DNA from: Motiliproteus sp047633175
Lineage (GTDB): Bacteria; Pseudomonadota; Gammaproteobacteria; Pseudomonadales; Balneatricaceae
Length of the DNA: 64,000 nt
NCBI GenBank assembly: GCA_047633175.1
Contig: JBLIEQ010000008.1
Coordinates: forward strand, 68,819-132,818
Direction: 5' to 3'
The translations under genes were made by a program, and so were the position numbers. Each line of letters opens with the position of its first letter. Position 1 is the stretch's first letter. This document shows positions 42,414 to 51,376 of this stretch, one piece after another. The notes under the pieces are model-generated. The model did no database searches. It was not told the DNA's origin and saw nothing but the letters and a program-made list of their open reading frames with translations.

Positions 42414-42761
42414 TTACTTGGCATGTAATTCTGCACATTTGATGCACTGAATGGCCGTTGGTTCGATTTCCAAGCGACGGATATTAATATCCTCGTCACA
42501 GTCTACACAGATTCCATATAGCCGCTGCTCCAGGCGCTGTAGCGCCTGATCTACACTGATTAATTGACGCTCACGACGACGCGAAGATTCAAGTGCCATC
42601 TGCTGCATCTGCATGGCATCGCCCCTCGAAACGCGACCAACAGCGCCCTGATCCAGGACCACAGGCTTGATGTCATCTGCAGAGGAGGCCTGGGACCCAA
42701 TGAGTTCATCCTTAAGTGCCGACAACTGCTTGCGAAACTGAATAATTTGCTCTGGGTGCAT
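42414..42761 (-). CDS. TraR/DksA-family zinc-finger protein
   Basis: A 115-residue protein whose C-terminus has a C4 zinc finger, CVDC-17 residues-CIKC (GICVDCDEDINIRRLEIEPTAIQCIKC). The N-terminal part is a helical hairpin with VGRVSRGDAMQMQQM, common in short DksA-like proteins. DksA/TraR proteins enter the RNA polymerase secondary channel to modulate initiation; whether this one does is not shown. It precedes the membrane methyltransferase gene. Confidence 0.88.
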   Translation of the reverse strand: MHPEQIIQFRKQLSALKDELIGSQASSADDIKPVVLDQGAVGRVSRGDAMQMQQMALESSRRRERQLISVDQALQRLEQRLYGICVDCDEDINIRRLEIEPTAIQCIKCAELHAK

Positions 42762-42828
42762 GCTGATACGTATTTCCTTCTCCAGAAAATGGGGACAGAT
42801 TTATTTTCTCTAAAAAGGCAGCGAGGTC

Positions 42829-42862
42829 GGCTGGGATATTGCTGGGATTGCATCCCAGCCGA
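42829..42862. repeat. REP-like palindrome GCTGGGAT...ATCCCAGC
   Basis: CGGCTGGGAT and TTGCTGGGATTGCATCCCAGCC form overlapping inverted repeats beside the IS110 element. Related palindromes are at 57914-57934, 57983-58003 and 59048-59070. GGGGACAGATTTATTTT just upstream (about 42792) is another common REP-like word. Confidence 0.7.
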
Positions 42863-42975
42863 CAGCCTTTCATGTCAAATGTAAGGCCTAATGGGATGGT
42901 CCGCCTCACTCCAATCGGCTTCAAATGAGCCATGATGAATGTGAGAACATACGTCACAGAGGAGCAAGACGGACC

Positions 42976-44013
42976 ATGACTAATCATAACCCAAGGCCAC
43001 AGATTAGCATTCTTGCTATAGATTTAAGTAAGAATAGTTTTCAACTCCACGGCGTGGATGCGCACGGCGAATGCGTTTTGAGGAAAAAACTTCCCCGTGC
43101 AAAACTGCTGGCCTTTATTGCCAATCTAACGCCGTGCATGATTGCCGTCGAGGCCTGCGGTGGTGCCAACCACTGGGTGCGCAAGTTTTCCGAATCAGGG
43201 CATGTTGTACAGATGATTGCCCCTCAGTTTGTGAAGCCCTTCGTTAAATCTAACAAGAGTGACGCGGCAGACGCCGAAGCGATCTGCGAAGCCGCACAGC
43301 GCCCTACTATGCGCTTTGTACCGGCGAAAAGTATTCAACAACAGGATATTCAGAGTGTGCACCGGATCAGGAGTCAGGCGGTAGCCAGAAGAACTGCACT
43401 GGCAAACCAAATCCGAGGACTGCTGACGGAATATGGAGTCATTATTCCCAAGGGTATTTCGTACATTCGTAAACATATACCGATGATCCTGGAGGATGCA
43501 GAGAACGACTTGACCGCGCTGTTTCGAGGACTTCTCAGTGAACTTTACGATGAGATGGTTCACCTGGATCAGCGTGTCGACATGCTAGAACAGAAGCTAG
43601 CCGTCATTTCCACCCAGCATTCAGACTGCCAGCGACTGCTGACAATTCCGGGGATAGGATTACTCACTGCAACGGTATTAGTGGCTGCAATAGGCGATAT
43701 CTCGGTATTCAAAAATGGTCGTGAGCTGGCCGCCTGGCTCGGATTGGTTCCGAGACAGCACTCCACGGGAGGCATGCCGACGTTGCTGGGCATCAGCAAG
43801 CGCGGTGATACCTACTTGCGAACGCTACTGATCCACGGCGGCAGAACCGTCGTACGGGTTGCGCATAAATATGAAGACTGCCGTAATCAATGGATCAAGG
43901 AGCTGGATCAACGACGCGGTAAGAACATCTCAGCGGTAGCCGTCGCGAATAAGAATGCGCGCATCGCCTGGGCGGTATTGAGCAAGAAGGAGGCTTACCA
44001 AGTGGCTGCGTAA
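42976..44013 (+). CDS. IS110-family transposase (DEDD recombinase)
   Basis: A 345-residue protein from the ATG at 42976. The N-terminal RuvC-like DEDD domain starts LAIDLSKNSFQLHGVDAHGE and includes IAVEACGGANHWVRKF and KSDAADAEAICEAAQRPTMRFVP, typical of the IS1111 branch. The C-terminal transposase_20 domain has LLTIPGIGLLTATVLVAAIG, GLVPRQHSTGG and ISKRGDTYLRTLLIHGGR. It appears full length. These recombinases are guided by a bridge RNA coded in the element's non-coding end. Confidence 0.95.
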   Translation: MTNHNPRPQISILAIDLSKNSFQLHGVDAHGECVLRKKLPRAKLLAFIANLTPCMIAVEACGGANHWVRKFSESGHVVQMIAPQFVKPFVKSNKSDAADAEAICEAAQRPTMRFVPAKSIQQQDIQSVHRIRSQAVARRTALANQIRGLLTEYGVIIPKGISYIRKHIPMILEDAENDLTALFRGLLSELYDEMVHLDQRVDMLEQKLAVISTQHSDCQRLLTIPGIGLLTATVLVAAIGDISVFKNGRELAAWLGLVPRQHSTGGMPTLLGISKRGDTYLRTLLIHGGRTVVRVAHKYEDCRNQWIKELDQRRGKNISAVAVANKNARIAWAVLSKKEAYQVAA

Positions 44014-44260
44014 GCACTCACTGGGTAAGGCTGATTAACGGCTGTAAGATTTATCGGTTAACTAAAAAGCCAACGAGTTGCGCGGATAAAGCTCAAGTGA
44101 TGGCATAAAAGGTAACACCTGTGCTCCTGAGAACCTGTTGGGGTCTAGGGCCCGTAGAGGCCGAAGGCCTGATGAGGTGGGAGCGCGCGGATTCCATCAG
44201 GGCCAGAGATGCTTAGCAATCTCATCCCAAGGCCGGATATATGGGAGCAATACTCTTTTA
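44014..44260 (+). ncRNA. Candidate bridge-RNA region of the IS110 element
   Basis: The roughly 250 bp after the transposase has no plausible gene but several stems: GAGGCCGAAGGCCT (about 44158-44171) and GATTCC...ATCAGG-type pairings. In IS1111-like elements the guide RNA is expected at this right end. No consensus was computed, so this is positional inference. Confidence 0.35.
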
Positions 44261-44344
44261 GTCACCCAGCAACTTTACCTTGCACCACGAGGCGGATCAT
44301 ATATGACCCCGGTTTACGGTTTATGCTGGTCTTGTCGTTAAGCC

Positions 44345-44989
44345 TTAGTCGGCGGCGAAGCAGTAAAACTTGCCAGTTCCTCCCGTTGTAATCAGATCTT
44401 CCTGGCTGCAACCGCGCGAGGGGTGGGCAGAGTTCCAGGAGGTGTTGCCGCCGCCGTGACGATCATGATGTCCCACCTGGGCGCTGCCTGCGTCACTGCT
44501 GGTCCAGTTACTGCAGGTATGATCCTGTTCATCCGGGAAGTAGCCGGTGCCATCTTCAGAGGTACCGGTCAGCATATCGTGCTCGTTCGGCGTGTCGCCA
44601 CGGCCCTTAATGCGGCGTCCCGACTCATCCAGCGCGGTCTCCAGGGTGATGGTTTTATTGTACAGATGCAGGTCGGTCAGGTTGGCGGCGATCAGGGTTC
44701 CGTAGGCGTTATACCAGGGCCCGGCGCCGATCCGGTTACGCGCAAAGACGCCACGGGTATCAGCCGCTTCGGTACTCAGATACGCACGCCACTCCCTATC
44801 ACCGGCGCCTGCTGCACTGGCCAGCTTGTTACAGTGCGCATCGGCACCTTCCAGACCGCCCAGATCCGCGCCCTTACCTATACCGACACTGGTCACAAAG
44901 AAGCCCATCTGCCGCTCTGCGGCCTCGGCCACCAGGGACCCGAACAGTGCACCGGCAGTCAACGTGATGATAAGAATTGTTTTTTTCAT
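44345..44989 (-). CDS. Secreted endostatin-like lectin (DUF1554-type) protein
   Basis: A 214-residue exported protein from ATG 44989 (MKKTILIITLTAGALFGSLVAEAA signal peptide; cleavage near AEA). The mature part has MGFFVTSVGIGKGADLGGLEGADAHCNKLASAAGAGDREWRAYLST, ARNRIGAGPWYN, SNWTSSDAGSAQVGHHDRHG and a final GKFYCFAAD. This is the pattern of bacterial proteins related to the collagen NC10/endostatin lectin fold. The role is unknown; a sugar-binding or surface function is only a guess. Four cysteines in the mature part could form disulfides. Confidence 0.8.
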   Translation of the reverse strand: MKKTILIITLTAGALFGSLVAEAAERQMGFFVTSVGIGKGADLGGLEGADAHCNKLASAAGAGDREWRAYLSTEAADTRGVFARNRIGAGPWYNAYGTLIAANLTDLHLYNKTITLETALDESGRRIKGRGDTPNEHDMLTGTSEDGTGYFPDEQDHTCSNWTSSDAGSAQVGHHDRHGGGNTSWNSAHPSRGCSQEDLITTGGTGKFYCFAAD

Positions 44990-45077
44990 TATGCTCTCTC
45001 CTCGACCCATTCCATCTGAAAGATGTCCAAACCCAGTCATGACTTGTATAACCTACGTCCTTTGTAGACCAACACTT

Positions 45078-45443
45078 TCAGGAGCGGGGGCCCTTATCGG
45101 ACCAGACTGCATACTCATTGCCGCCGGGATCGCAGAAGTGAAAACGTCGCCCGCCCGGGAAATCGTAAACAGGCCTTATAATCTGGCCACCCGCGTGTTC
45201 AATTTTATCCTGAGTCTTTTCCAGCAACCGACTGTAGAAAACAATCAGCGCGCTGCCCCGATCCACTCGGGCACTCCATTCGGAGCGAAATAACCCGCCG
45301 TCGATTCCCGCATCGGAAAACGCACTGTAGTCCGGCCCATAGTCGACAAATGACCAGCCGAATACCGCTGTAAAGAAGCGCTTAGTCGCATCGAGATCCC
45401 GCGACGGGAACTCGATATAATTTATTTTTTCGTGCCTGTCCAT
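45078..45443 (-). CDS. VOC-family (glyoxalase/bleomycin-resistance fold) protein
   Basis: A 121-residue single-domain VOC protein: INYIEFPSRDLDATKRFFTAVFGWSFVDYG at the N-terminus and a C-terminal RRFHFCDPGGNEYAVWSD. The H/E-type metal ligands of the fold (Glu in IEFP and GNEYAVW) are present. Members bind metals and small molecules, and substrate is not predictable. No operon partner is evident. Confidence 0.88.
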   Translation of the reverse strand: MDRHEKINYIEFPSRDLDATKRFFTAVFGWSFVDYGPDYSAFSDAGIDGGLFRSEWSARVDRGSALIVFYSRLLEKTQDKIEHAGGQIIRPVYDFPGGRRFHFCDPGGNEYAVWSDKGPRS

Positions 45444-45489
45444 GCCAGCGTCCTCCGGTGATGTTAACGAGACCCCCTCAGTTTAGCGG

Positions 45490-46374
45490 TTAATCGGACT
45501 GTAGCGTCTCGGCCGCATCGATCAGGCCATCCAGCTCACCGAGCAGCTGGTCGCGCTGAGAGACTGATAAGCCGTTAATCAGTGTCAGCATATAGTCGCT
45601 GCGTGGTTGCCGGCTGCTGACCAGAAGCCGCTGCTGCGCCTCGGTGCCCAGGCTGCCGGGGCTGAGGATCAGCGCTTGAATGCGTGCATGAAACGCCTTC
45701 CTGTCCAACCTGATCAGCAGCGCTCGTTCTAATTCATCGACCCACAGGCTGCGATACGTCAGCCACTGCGACTCCGTCTTCGGTGAAGCCTGCACCAGCT
45801 GCTGCAGGGCGCTGCGCTGGACGCTATCCAGACGGCCTATCCAACGCTTCATACGCTCGCGATACAGATCGATACGGTACTCCGTCTGCTCGGGTGCGCT
45901 GCGCTCAAGAGTGGCTTGGCGCCGGGCGTCGATCTCTGTGCGCAGCGCCGCCAGCAACTCCTGTTGCTGGGACCGTTCGAGCTGCTCGAGTAAGGTGATG
46001 GCGAGCGGCACCAGACTGGATCGCAACGCCAGCCAGTGCGCCTCAACCTGAGTCTGCCACTGTGCAAACCGCGCCGTCTCCAGCGGCGGCGCTCGCAATT
46101 CATGCCGCATGGCGACTAAAAAAGCGGCATACCCCGGCAACTCGGTTCGTCGATGCTCAGCGTGCCACCGCTCTACCAGAGGTTGGAGCTCAGCGTGCTG
46201 TGCCGAGGTCAGCTCGACATAGTCGTCTACCCAGCGAAAGAGTAGCCAATCGGCGTTGTTATAGGCCAGCTGATAGCTGCTGCAGCCGGACAGCAGCAAT
46301 GACAGCCACAATGCCATGAGGCTCAGTGCACATCCGCGTCGCCTTAAAGGTTTCCTCTCCCTGTTACCTCCCAT
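45490..46374 (-). CDS. DUF6279-type lipoprotein
   Basis: A lipoprotein of about 294 residues from the ATG at 46374 (an in-frame ATG at 46389 is also possible). The basic start is followed by a hydrophobic segment and lipobox LLSGCSSY, then LAYNNADWLLFRWVDDYVELTSAQ, which marks the DUF6279 family. The rest is helical and Glu/Arg/Gln-rich. Its function is unknown. It lies just after the alpha/beta-hydrolase gene. Confidence 0.85.
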   Translation of the reverse strand: MGGNRERKPLRRRGCALSLMALWLSLLLSGCSSYQLAYNNADWLLFRWVDDYVELTSAQHAELQPLVERWHAEHRRTELPGYAAFLVAMRHELRAPPLETARFAQWQTQVEAHWLALRSSLVPLAITLLEQLERSQQQELLAALRTEIDARRQATLERSAPEQTEYRIDLYRERMKRWIGRLDSVQRSALQQLVQASPKTESQWLTYRSLWVDELERALLIRLDRKAFHARIQALILSPGSLGTEAQQRLLVSSRQPRSDYMLTLINGLSVSQRDQLLGELDGLIDAAETLQSD

Positions 46375-46430
46375 CTCCTTACTCCTCACAAGCTCTGCTC
46401 CTCAAGCTCTATTCCTCAAACCCACAAACC

Positions 46431-47417
46431 TTATTCCTCAAGCCAGTGACGCACTAGAGCGGCGGTTGCTTGCGCCTGCTCCATCGGAAAACAGTGGCCT
46501 TCGCCCCAGAGCTGGTAACTGATATTAGGATTTAATGAGGCAGCGCGCCTGGCACCCGAGAGCACGAAGGGGAAGCTATTGGACGCACAGATAATATGCA
46601 CTGGAATTTTGACCTGCTTGATCGCCTGCATCAGCCGCGTCGGGTAGCTGGCAAAGATTCTGGCTTCCCACTCTGGGGCACAGCTGAGTTCGACGCCTGT
46701 CGCGGTGGCTCTATGACCCCCTCTCACGTAGCCATGCAACGCCTCGGGATGCCAGCCGCGATAGAAGCCCTTTTCGGCCAGCTGCTGCTGCATCAACTCC
46801 CTGGAATCCCACTGACTGCTGCGCTTTCTGGTCGCCTTTGGCAGGGGCATTCTGTCCCAGAGCCCCAGTATTTTCAGGGTCTGCTGCGCCATCATAATAT
46901 TGCGGGGGAACAACACCGGATCCAACAGCAGGATCCTCTCAAATCGATCGGAATGTTGATGAGCCTGCAGCAGGGTCAGGATAGCGCCCAGACTATGGCC
47001 CACCCCCACCCGCCTGCGCGCGGGCTGATCCGCACACTGCTGCACCATCGCCTGCTCGACCGTCTTAGCCATCGACCGCCAGTGCGGCCAGCGGCGTGCC
47101 GGGGCTGCCGACAAACCATGTCCGGGAATATCGGTCGTAAAAACTGAAAAGCCCGAAAAGCCAGGGCTGTTCTCAGCAGGCCGAATCAGAGCCTGCAGGA
47201 TAGGGGCATACGCACGGCTGTTAAAGCCGTTGCCGTGCAGCCAGCAGATCTGTGGCTGGTCAGTATCTGCAACAGGGGGGGTGCTGTAATAGCCTCTCAG
47301 AGTACGGCCCGCCACCTGCTGAGTCCAGACCGAAAAATCCTGTTCAAAGGCCTGAGAGCCCGAATCGGATACCGGCTTGTGAAGCTGTTCTATCGCGGTT
47401 GCTGACACCTGGATCAC
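46431..47417 (-). CDS. Alpha/beta-fold hydrolase
   Basis: A 328-residue hydrolase with ICWLHGNGFNSRAYAPIL (oxyanion-hole region), the nucleophile elbow GVGHSLGAILTLL (catalytic serine), and a late His in LWGEGHCFPMEQ. An acid residue between them is likely. No specific substrate can be named. The gene is upstream of, and probably co-oriented with, the DUF6279 lipoprotein. Confidence 0.88.
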   Translation of the reverse strand: MIQVSATAIEQLHKPVSDSGSQAFEQDFSVWTQQVAGRTLRGYYSTPPVADTDQPQICWLHGNGFNSRAYAPILQALIRPAENSPGFSGFSVFTTDIPGHGLSAAPARRWPHWRSMAKTVEQAMVQQCADQPARRRVGVGHSLGAILTLLQAHQHSDRFERILLLDPVLFPRNIMMAQQTLKILGLWDRMPLPKATRKRSSQWDSRELMQQQLAEKGFYRGWHPEALHGYVRGGHRATATGVELSCAPEWEARIFASYPTRLMQAIKQVKIPVHIICASNSFPFVLSGARRAASLNPNISYQLWGEGHCFPMEQAQATAALVRHWLEE

Positions 47418-47486
47418 CTTAGTGCTGTAACGGGAATGATGTTACCTGGAACTCTGTTGCCTTAAATGCTAAACGGGAAACAGAAC

Positions 47487-48155
47487 TCAGCTCGACGTCA
47501 CCCAGAGCACCTGGGCATCCTCCTCGCTGATCGAGATCAGCGCATGGCCCATACTGCTGTCGTAATAGCTGCTGTCACCCGTCTCCAGGTCTGCCGGCTC
47601 GTAGTACTCGCTGTAAAAACGTACCCTGCCGCTCAGCACCAGCAGAAACTCTTCGCCGTCATGACGAATCCAGCCGGGATACTCATCGAACGAGCGCGCG
47701 CGGACCGTCGACTTATAGGGTAGCATCCGCTTGTTGGTCAGCTGACTGGCGAGCATCTCATGTTCATAGGTGGGGGTTGGATGCACCCGCCCCTGGCCTG
47801 CACGAGTGATATCCCGGCGCCCGGCGCTGCGTGATTCTTTGGCATGGGCAAACAGCTGTGGAATATCGATATTAAGACCACGCGCCAGCTTCTGCACCGC
47901 CTGAAAGGTGGGCGAGAGCTGTTCATTCTCTATCTTGGACAGGGTCGAACGCGCCAGACCTGTGCGCTGACTGGCCTCCTCCAGCGTAAGGTTCTGACTC
48001 AAGCGGATCTCCTTGACCCGCTTCCCCAGGTTCAGCTCAGTTACCTGAGCATCGACCCCCCTGTGCGTCTCATCACGAAGGCTCTTTAACTCAGAGGCGC
48101 GTCCTTTTTCCCGTTCATTATCCAGCATCGATGCTGAGGCCTGACTATCTGACAT
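47487..48155 (-). CDS. XRE-cupin transcriptional regulator
   Basis: A 222-residue regulator with a helix-turn-helix of the XRE type (about residues 45-100: VKEIRLSQNLTLEEASQRTGLARSTLSKIE) and a C-terminal cupin_2 domain (GEEFLLVLSGRVRFYSEYY, LETGDSSYYDSSMGHALISI). It is divergent from sdaA and the whole glycine-serine module, so it is the probable regulator of those genes. The effector, perhaps glycine or serine, is inferred from context only. Confidence 0.9.
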   Translation of the reverse strand: MSDSQASASMLDNEREKGRASELKSLRDETHRGVDAQVTELNLGKRVKEIRLSQNLTLEEASQRTGLARSTLSKIENEQLSPTFQAVQKLARGLNIDIPQLFAHAKESRSAGRRDITRAGQGRVHPTPTYEHEMLASQLTNKRMLPYKSTVRARSFDEYPGWIRHDGEEFLLVLSGRVRFYSEYYEPADLETGDSSYYDSSMGHALISISEEDAQVLWVTSS

Positions 48156-48315
48156 GCCGCTTACTCCGTTTGTTTCCTAAAGTGAACGCTCTGAAAATAA
48201 ATTCATTCCAGCATCAGCGGGGCATGACTACGCCCCCGATTCGATAATACAGCAATCTCTAAAAGGCACCAGTCCTCTCTCTTTTAGCGGCAACACTCCC
48301 TATAGTTCAACAAAG

Positions 48316-48329
48316 TTTCGTATAGGAAA
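48316..48329. promoter_or_regulatory. Candidate operator in the XRE-cupin/sdaA spacer
   Basis: TTTCGTATAGGAAA is an imperfect dyad (TTTC-N-TATA-N-GAAA) about 88 bp before sdaA. A second GGAAA...TTTCC pairing extends to about 48348. A binding site for the divergent regulator is a reasonable guess. Confidence 0.4.
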
Positions 48330-48416
48330 TATATTTGACCATGTTTCCAACAACGGGTAGGCTGCTAAGCACGCTAATAATAAGCACCACAGACCAACGC
48401 CTCACCCAGGAGTCCA

Positions 48417-49799
48417 TTGATGTCACTGAGCCTTTTCGATCTATTCAAAGTCGGGATCGGCCCTTCCAGCTCCCATACCGTGGGACCTATGTGGGCAGCC
48501 TCACGATTCCTGACCCTGCTCGAATCCCGTGACCTGCTACCTCAAGCAGGCCGGGTGCGGGTATCGCTATACGGCTCTCTGGCGATGACCGGCAAGGGGC
48601 ACGCTACCGATACCGCCGCCATGCTTGGGCTGCTGGGCGAACTCCCTGATCAGATCGATCCCGACAGCATTACCAGCAAGATCGCCGCCATCCGCAGCAC
48701 CCAAAAACTGCTGCTGGCCGGAAAGGTCGAGATCCCCTTTGACGAAGACCGCGATCTTTGCTTTCTGTTTGGTGAATCTCTACCCCAGCATCCGAACGGC
48801 ATCCGCTTCGAACTGTTCGACCAGGCGGGGATCCAGCTGCTCAGCAAGCTTTATTTTTCGATCGGCGGCGGCTTCGTACTCTGCGATGAACAGATCGCAG
48901 AATCTGCCAACAGCTCGGCCAACCTGCCGATCCCCTACCCCTTCGAGACCGGCGTGGAGCTGTTAGAGCGCTGTCAGGAAAGTGGCCTGAGCATTGCCGA
49001 ACTGCTGCTGACCAACGAACGGGCGATGCGCAGTCCGGAGCAGATCAACACCGAGCTACGCACGCTATGGCAAGCGATGGAAGACAGCATCGAGCGTGGC
49101 TGTCGCGAACCCGGCGTACTTCCCGGAGGACTGGGTATCAAGCGCCGCGCCTACCTGATGCGCAAGGAATTGACCGATCATCCGGAAGCCGCGATGCGTG
49201 ATCCGCTCAATGTGATGGACTGGGTCAATCTGTACGCCATGGCAGTCAACGAAGAGAATGCCGCCGGTGGCCGGGTCGTCACCGCCCCCACCAACGGTGC
49301 GGCCGGGGTGATTCCTGCGGTGCTGGCCTATTACCACCGCTTTATTCCAGGAGCCAACGAGGCCGGGATCTTCGACTTCCTCGCCACCTCGGCGGCGATC
49401 GGCATGCTGTACAAGAAGAACGCCTCTATATCGGCGGCCGAAGTCGGCTGTCAGGGCGAAGTCGGGGTGGCCTGCTCGATGGCGGCAGCCGGCCTCGCGG
49501 CAGTCATGGGAGGCAGTAACGAACAGATCGAAAACGCCGCCGAGATCGGCATGGAGCACAATTTGGGACTGACCTGTGATCCGATCGGAGGCCTGGTTCA
49601 GGTGCCCTGTATCGAGCGCAACACCATGGGTGCCGTCAAGGCAATCAATGCCGCCCGCCTGGCACTGCGTGGCGACGGCACCCATCAGGTCTCACTCGAC
49701 AGCGTGATCGAGACGATGCTCCAGACCGGTGCCGATATGCAGGACAAATACAAGGAGACCTCGCTCGGCGGCTTAGCCGTGAACGTGGTCGCCTGCTAA
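48417..49799 (+). CDS. sdaA: L-serine ammonia-lyase (iron-sulfur, single chain)
   Basis: Deaminates L-serine to pyruvate. The 460-residue protein has the N-terminal beta domain (LFDLFKVGIGPSSSHTVGPMWAA) and the catalytic domain with cluster cysteines in VGCQGEVGVACSMAAAG (C345, C353) and LTCDPIGGLVQVPCIERN, as in [4Fe-4S] serine dehydratases. It begins the module followed by glyA and gcv, so glycine can be turned to serine and then to pyruvate. Confidence 0.98.
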   Translation: MMSLSLFDLFKVGIGPSSSHTVGPMWAASRFLTLLESRDLLPQAGRVRVSLYGSLAMTGKGHATDTAAMLGLLGELPDQIDPDSITSKIAAIRSTQKLLLAGKVEIPFDEDRDLCFLFGESLPQHPNGIRFELFDQAGIQLLSKLYFSIGGGFVLCDEQIAESANSSANLPIPYPFETGVELLERCQESGLSIAELLLTNERAMRSPEQINTELRTLWQAMEDSIERGCREPGVLPGGLGIKRRAYLMRKELTDHPEAAMRDPLNVMDWVNLYAMAVNEENAAGGRVVTAPTNGAAGVIPAVLAYYHRFIPGANEAGIFDFLATSAAIGMLYKKNASISAAEVGCQGEVGVACSMAAAGLAAVMGGSNEQIENAAEIGMEHNLGLTCDPIGGLVQVPCIERNTMGAVKAINAARLALRGDGTHQVSLDSVIETMLQTGADMQDKYKETSLGGLAVNVVAC

Positions 49800-49845
49800 C
49801 AGCACCTCTTAATAACAACAACAGTAATAACCCGAGGGATTAGAG

Positions 49846-51162
49846 ATGACCGATAGCCAGCTGTACGCCAACGATGCCCGCCGTGAATCTTTTTTCACCG
49901 CCGGACTCGCCGATATTGACCCCGTCATCAAGGCCTCTGTCGATCGTGAGTTCGACCGCCAGGAGCGCCAGATCGAACTGATCGCATCTGAAAACATCAC
50001 CTCCAAGGCCGTGATGGAAGCTCAGGGCTCGGTACTGACCAACAAGTACGCCGAAGGTTATGCCGGTCGCCGCTACTACGGTGGCTGTGAATATGTCGAC
50101 GAAGTCGAGCTGCTGGCGATCGATCGTGCCAAGCAGCTGTTTGACTGCGCCTACGTCAACGTCCAGCCACACTCCGGTGCCCAGGCCAACGGCGCGGTGA
50201 TGCTGGCACTGCTGCAGCCGGGCGATACCATCCTGGGAATGTCGCTCGATGCTGGCGGTCACCTGACCCACGGCGCACGTCCGGCACTCTCGGGCAAATG
50301 GTTCAATGCCGTACAATACGGCGTCAGCGAAACGGATTGCCGAATCGACTACGATGTGGTCGAGGCGCTGGCGGTCGAGCACCAACCTAAGCTGATCATC
50401 GCCGGCGGTTCGGCCATTCCGCGTGAACTGGACTTTGCCCGCTTCCGCCAAATTGCCGACCGGGTCGGCGCCCTGCTGATGGTCGATATGGCGCACATCG
50501 CCGGCCTGATCGCCACCGGCAAGCACCCCAGCCCCCTGCCCCATGCCGATGTGGTCACCACCACCACCCACAAAACCCTGCGCGGGCCCCGTGGCGGCAT
50601 GATCCTGTCCAATAACTTGGAACTGGGTAAGAAGATCAACTCCGCAGTATTCCCCGGCCTGCAGGGCGGCCCGTTGATGCATGTGATCGCAGCCAAGGCC
50701 GTGGCCTTCGGTGAGGCACTGCAGCCGGATTTCAGCACCTACATCCAGCAGGTACTGGACAATGCCCGGGCACTGGCCGCAGTTATGGTCGAGCGTGGCT
50801 GCGATATCGTCACCGGCGGCACCGATACCCATCTGATGCTGGTCGACTTGCGTCCCAAGGGGCTCAAGGGCAATGCGGTCGAAGAGAGCCTGGAACGCGC
50901 CGGCATCACCTGCAACAAGAACGGCATCCCCTTCGATCCCGAGAAGCCGATGGTCACCTCCGGGATCCGGATCGGCACGCCAGCCGGTACCAGCCGCGGC
51001 TTCGGCCTCGAGGAGTTCAAGCGCATCGGCCACCTGATCAGCGATGTGCTCGATGGTTTGGCAGATGCTCAACGTAATGACTCGAACGACAACAGCAAGA
51101 TCGAAGACCAGGTGCGCAACGAAGTTGAAAACCTATGCCAGCGCTTCCCCCTGTATCGTTAA
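49846..51162 (+). CDS. glyA: Serine hydroxymethyltransferase
   Basis: A PLP enzyme of 438 residues that interconverts glycine and serine with tetrahydrofolate. It has ERQIELIASENITSKAVMEAQGS, GYAGRRYYGGCEYVD, the PLP lysine K243 in TTTTHKTLRGPRGG and GVRIGTPAGTSRG-like C-terminal residues (GIRIGTPAGTSRGFG). A C-terminal extension of about 20 residues compared with E. coli GlyA is visible. It is 46 bp after sdaA. Being inside the gcv cluster, it may be a catabolic copy, with another glyA elsewhere. Confidence 0.97.
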   Translation: MTDSQLYANDARRESFFTAGLADIDPVIKASVDREFDRQERQIELIASENITSKAVMEAQGSVLTNKYAEGYAGRRYYGGCEYVDEVELLAIDRAKQLFDCAYVNVQPHSGAQANGAVMLALLQPGDTILGMSLDAGGHLTHGARPALSGKWFNAVQYGVSETDCRIDYDVVEALAVEHQPKLIIAGGSAIPRELDFARFRQIADRVGALLMVDMAHIAGLIATGKHPSPLPHADVVTTTTHKTLRGPRGGMILSNNLELGKKINSAVFPGLQGGPLMHVIAAKAVAFGEALQPDFSTYIQQVLDNARALAAVMVERGCDIVTGGTDTHLMLVDLRPKGLKGNAVEESLERAGITCNKNGIPFDPEKPMVTSGIRIGTPAGTSRGFGLEEFKRIGHLISDVLDGLADAQRNDSNDNSKIEDQVRNEVENLCQRFPLYR

Positions 51163-51172
51163 AGCCGGTATC

Positions 51173-51238
51173 ATTGAAGGATGAGAGTATTGAAGGACAA
51201 AAGTATTGAAGAACGAGAGCATTAAAGGCTGTAGTGTT
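51173..51238. repeat. Short degenerate tandem repeat after glyA
   Basis: ATTGAAGGATGAGAGT, ATTGAAGGACAAAAGT, ATTGAAGAACGAGAGC and ATTAAAGGCTGTAGTG: four units of about 16-17 bp starting 10 bp after the glyA stop. They may stem from local slippage. Confidence 0.85.
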
Positions 51239-51376
51239 AAACGCGTATAAAACCGCGCTAAAGAGAGGCTCGCAGGGCCATAGCAACGCTTAACCGTGGC
51301 TATCGCCCTGCCTTCGATATTAGAAAGACAGCTATTCAACACTCAAGAAAACAACCAGACATTCAGGAATTCGATT

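Larger units (their letters stand above)
42890..44260 (+). mobile_element. IS110-family element (IS1111-like), ends approximate
   Basis: A transposase gene flanked by about 90 bp of upstream and about 250 bp of structured downstream sequence. ATGGTCCGCCTC (about 42894) and GACGGACCAT (about 42969) form an inverted pair before the gene, and CGGATATATGGGAGCAATAC at about 44236-44255 resembles IS1111-type right ends. IS110 elements make no clear terminal repeats, so ends are estimates. Confidence 0.7.

Noticed and set aside
44138..44341. 67-codon plus-strand ORF after the IS110 transposase
   Set aside because: Lies in the structured non-coding end of the element and has no coding signature.
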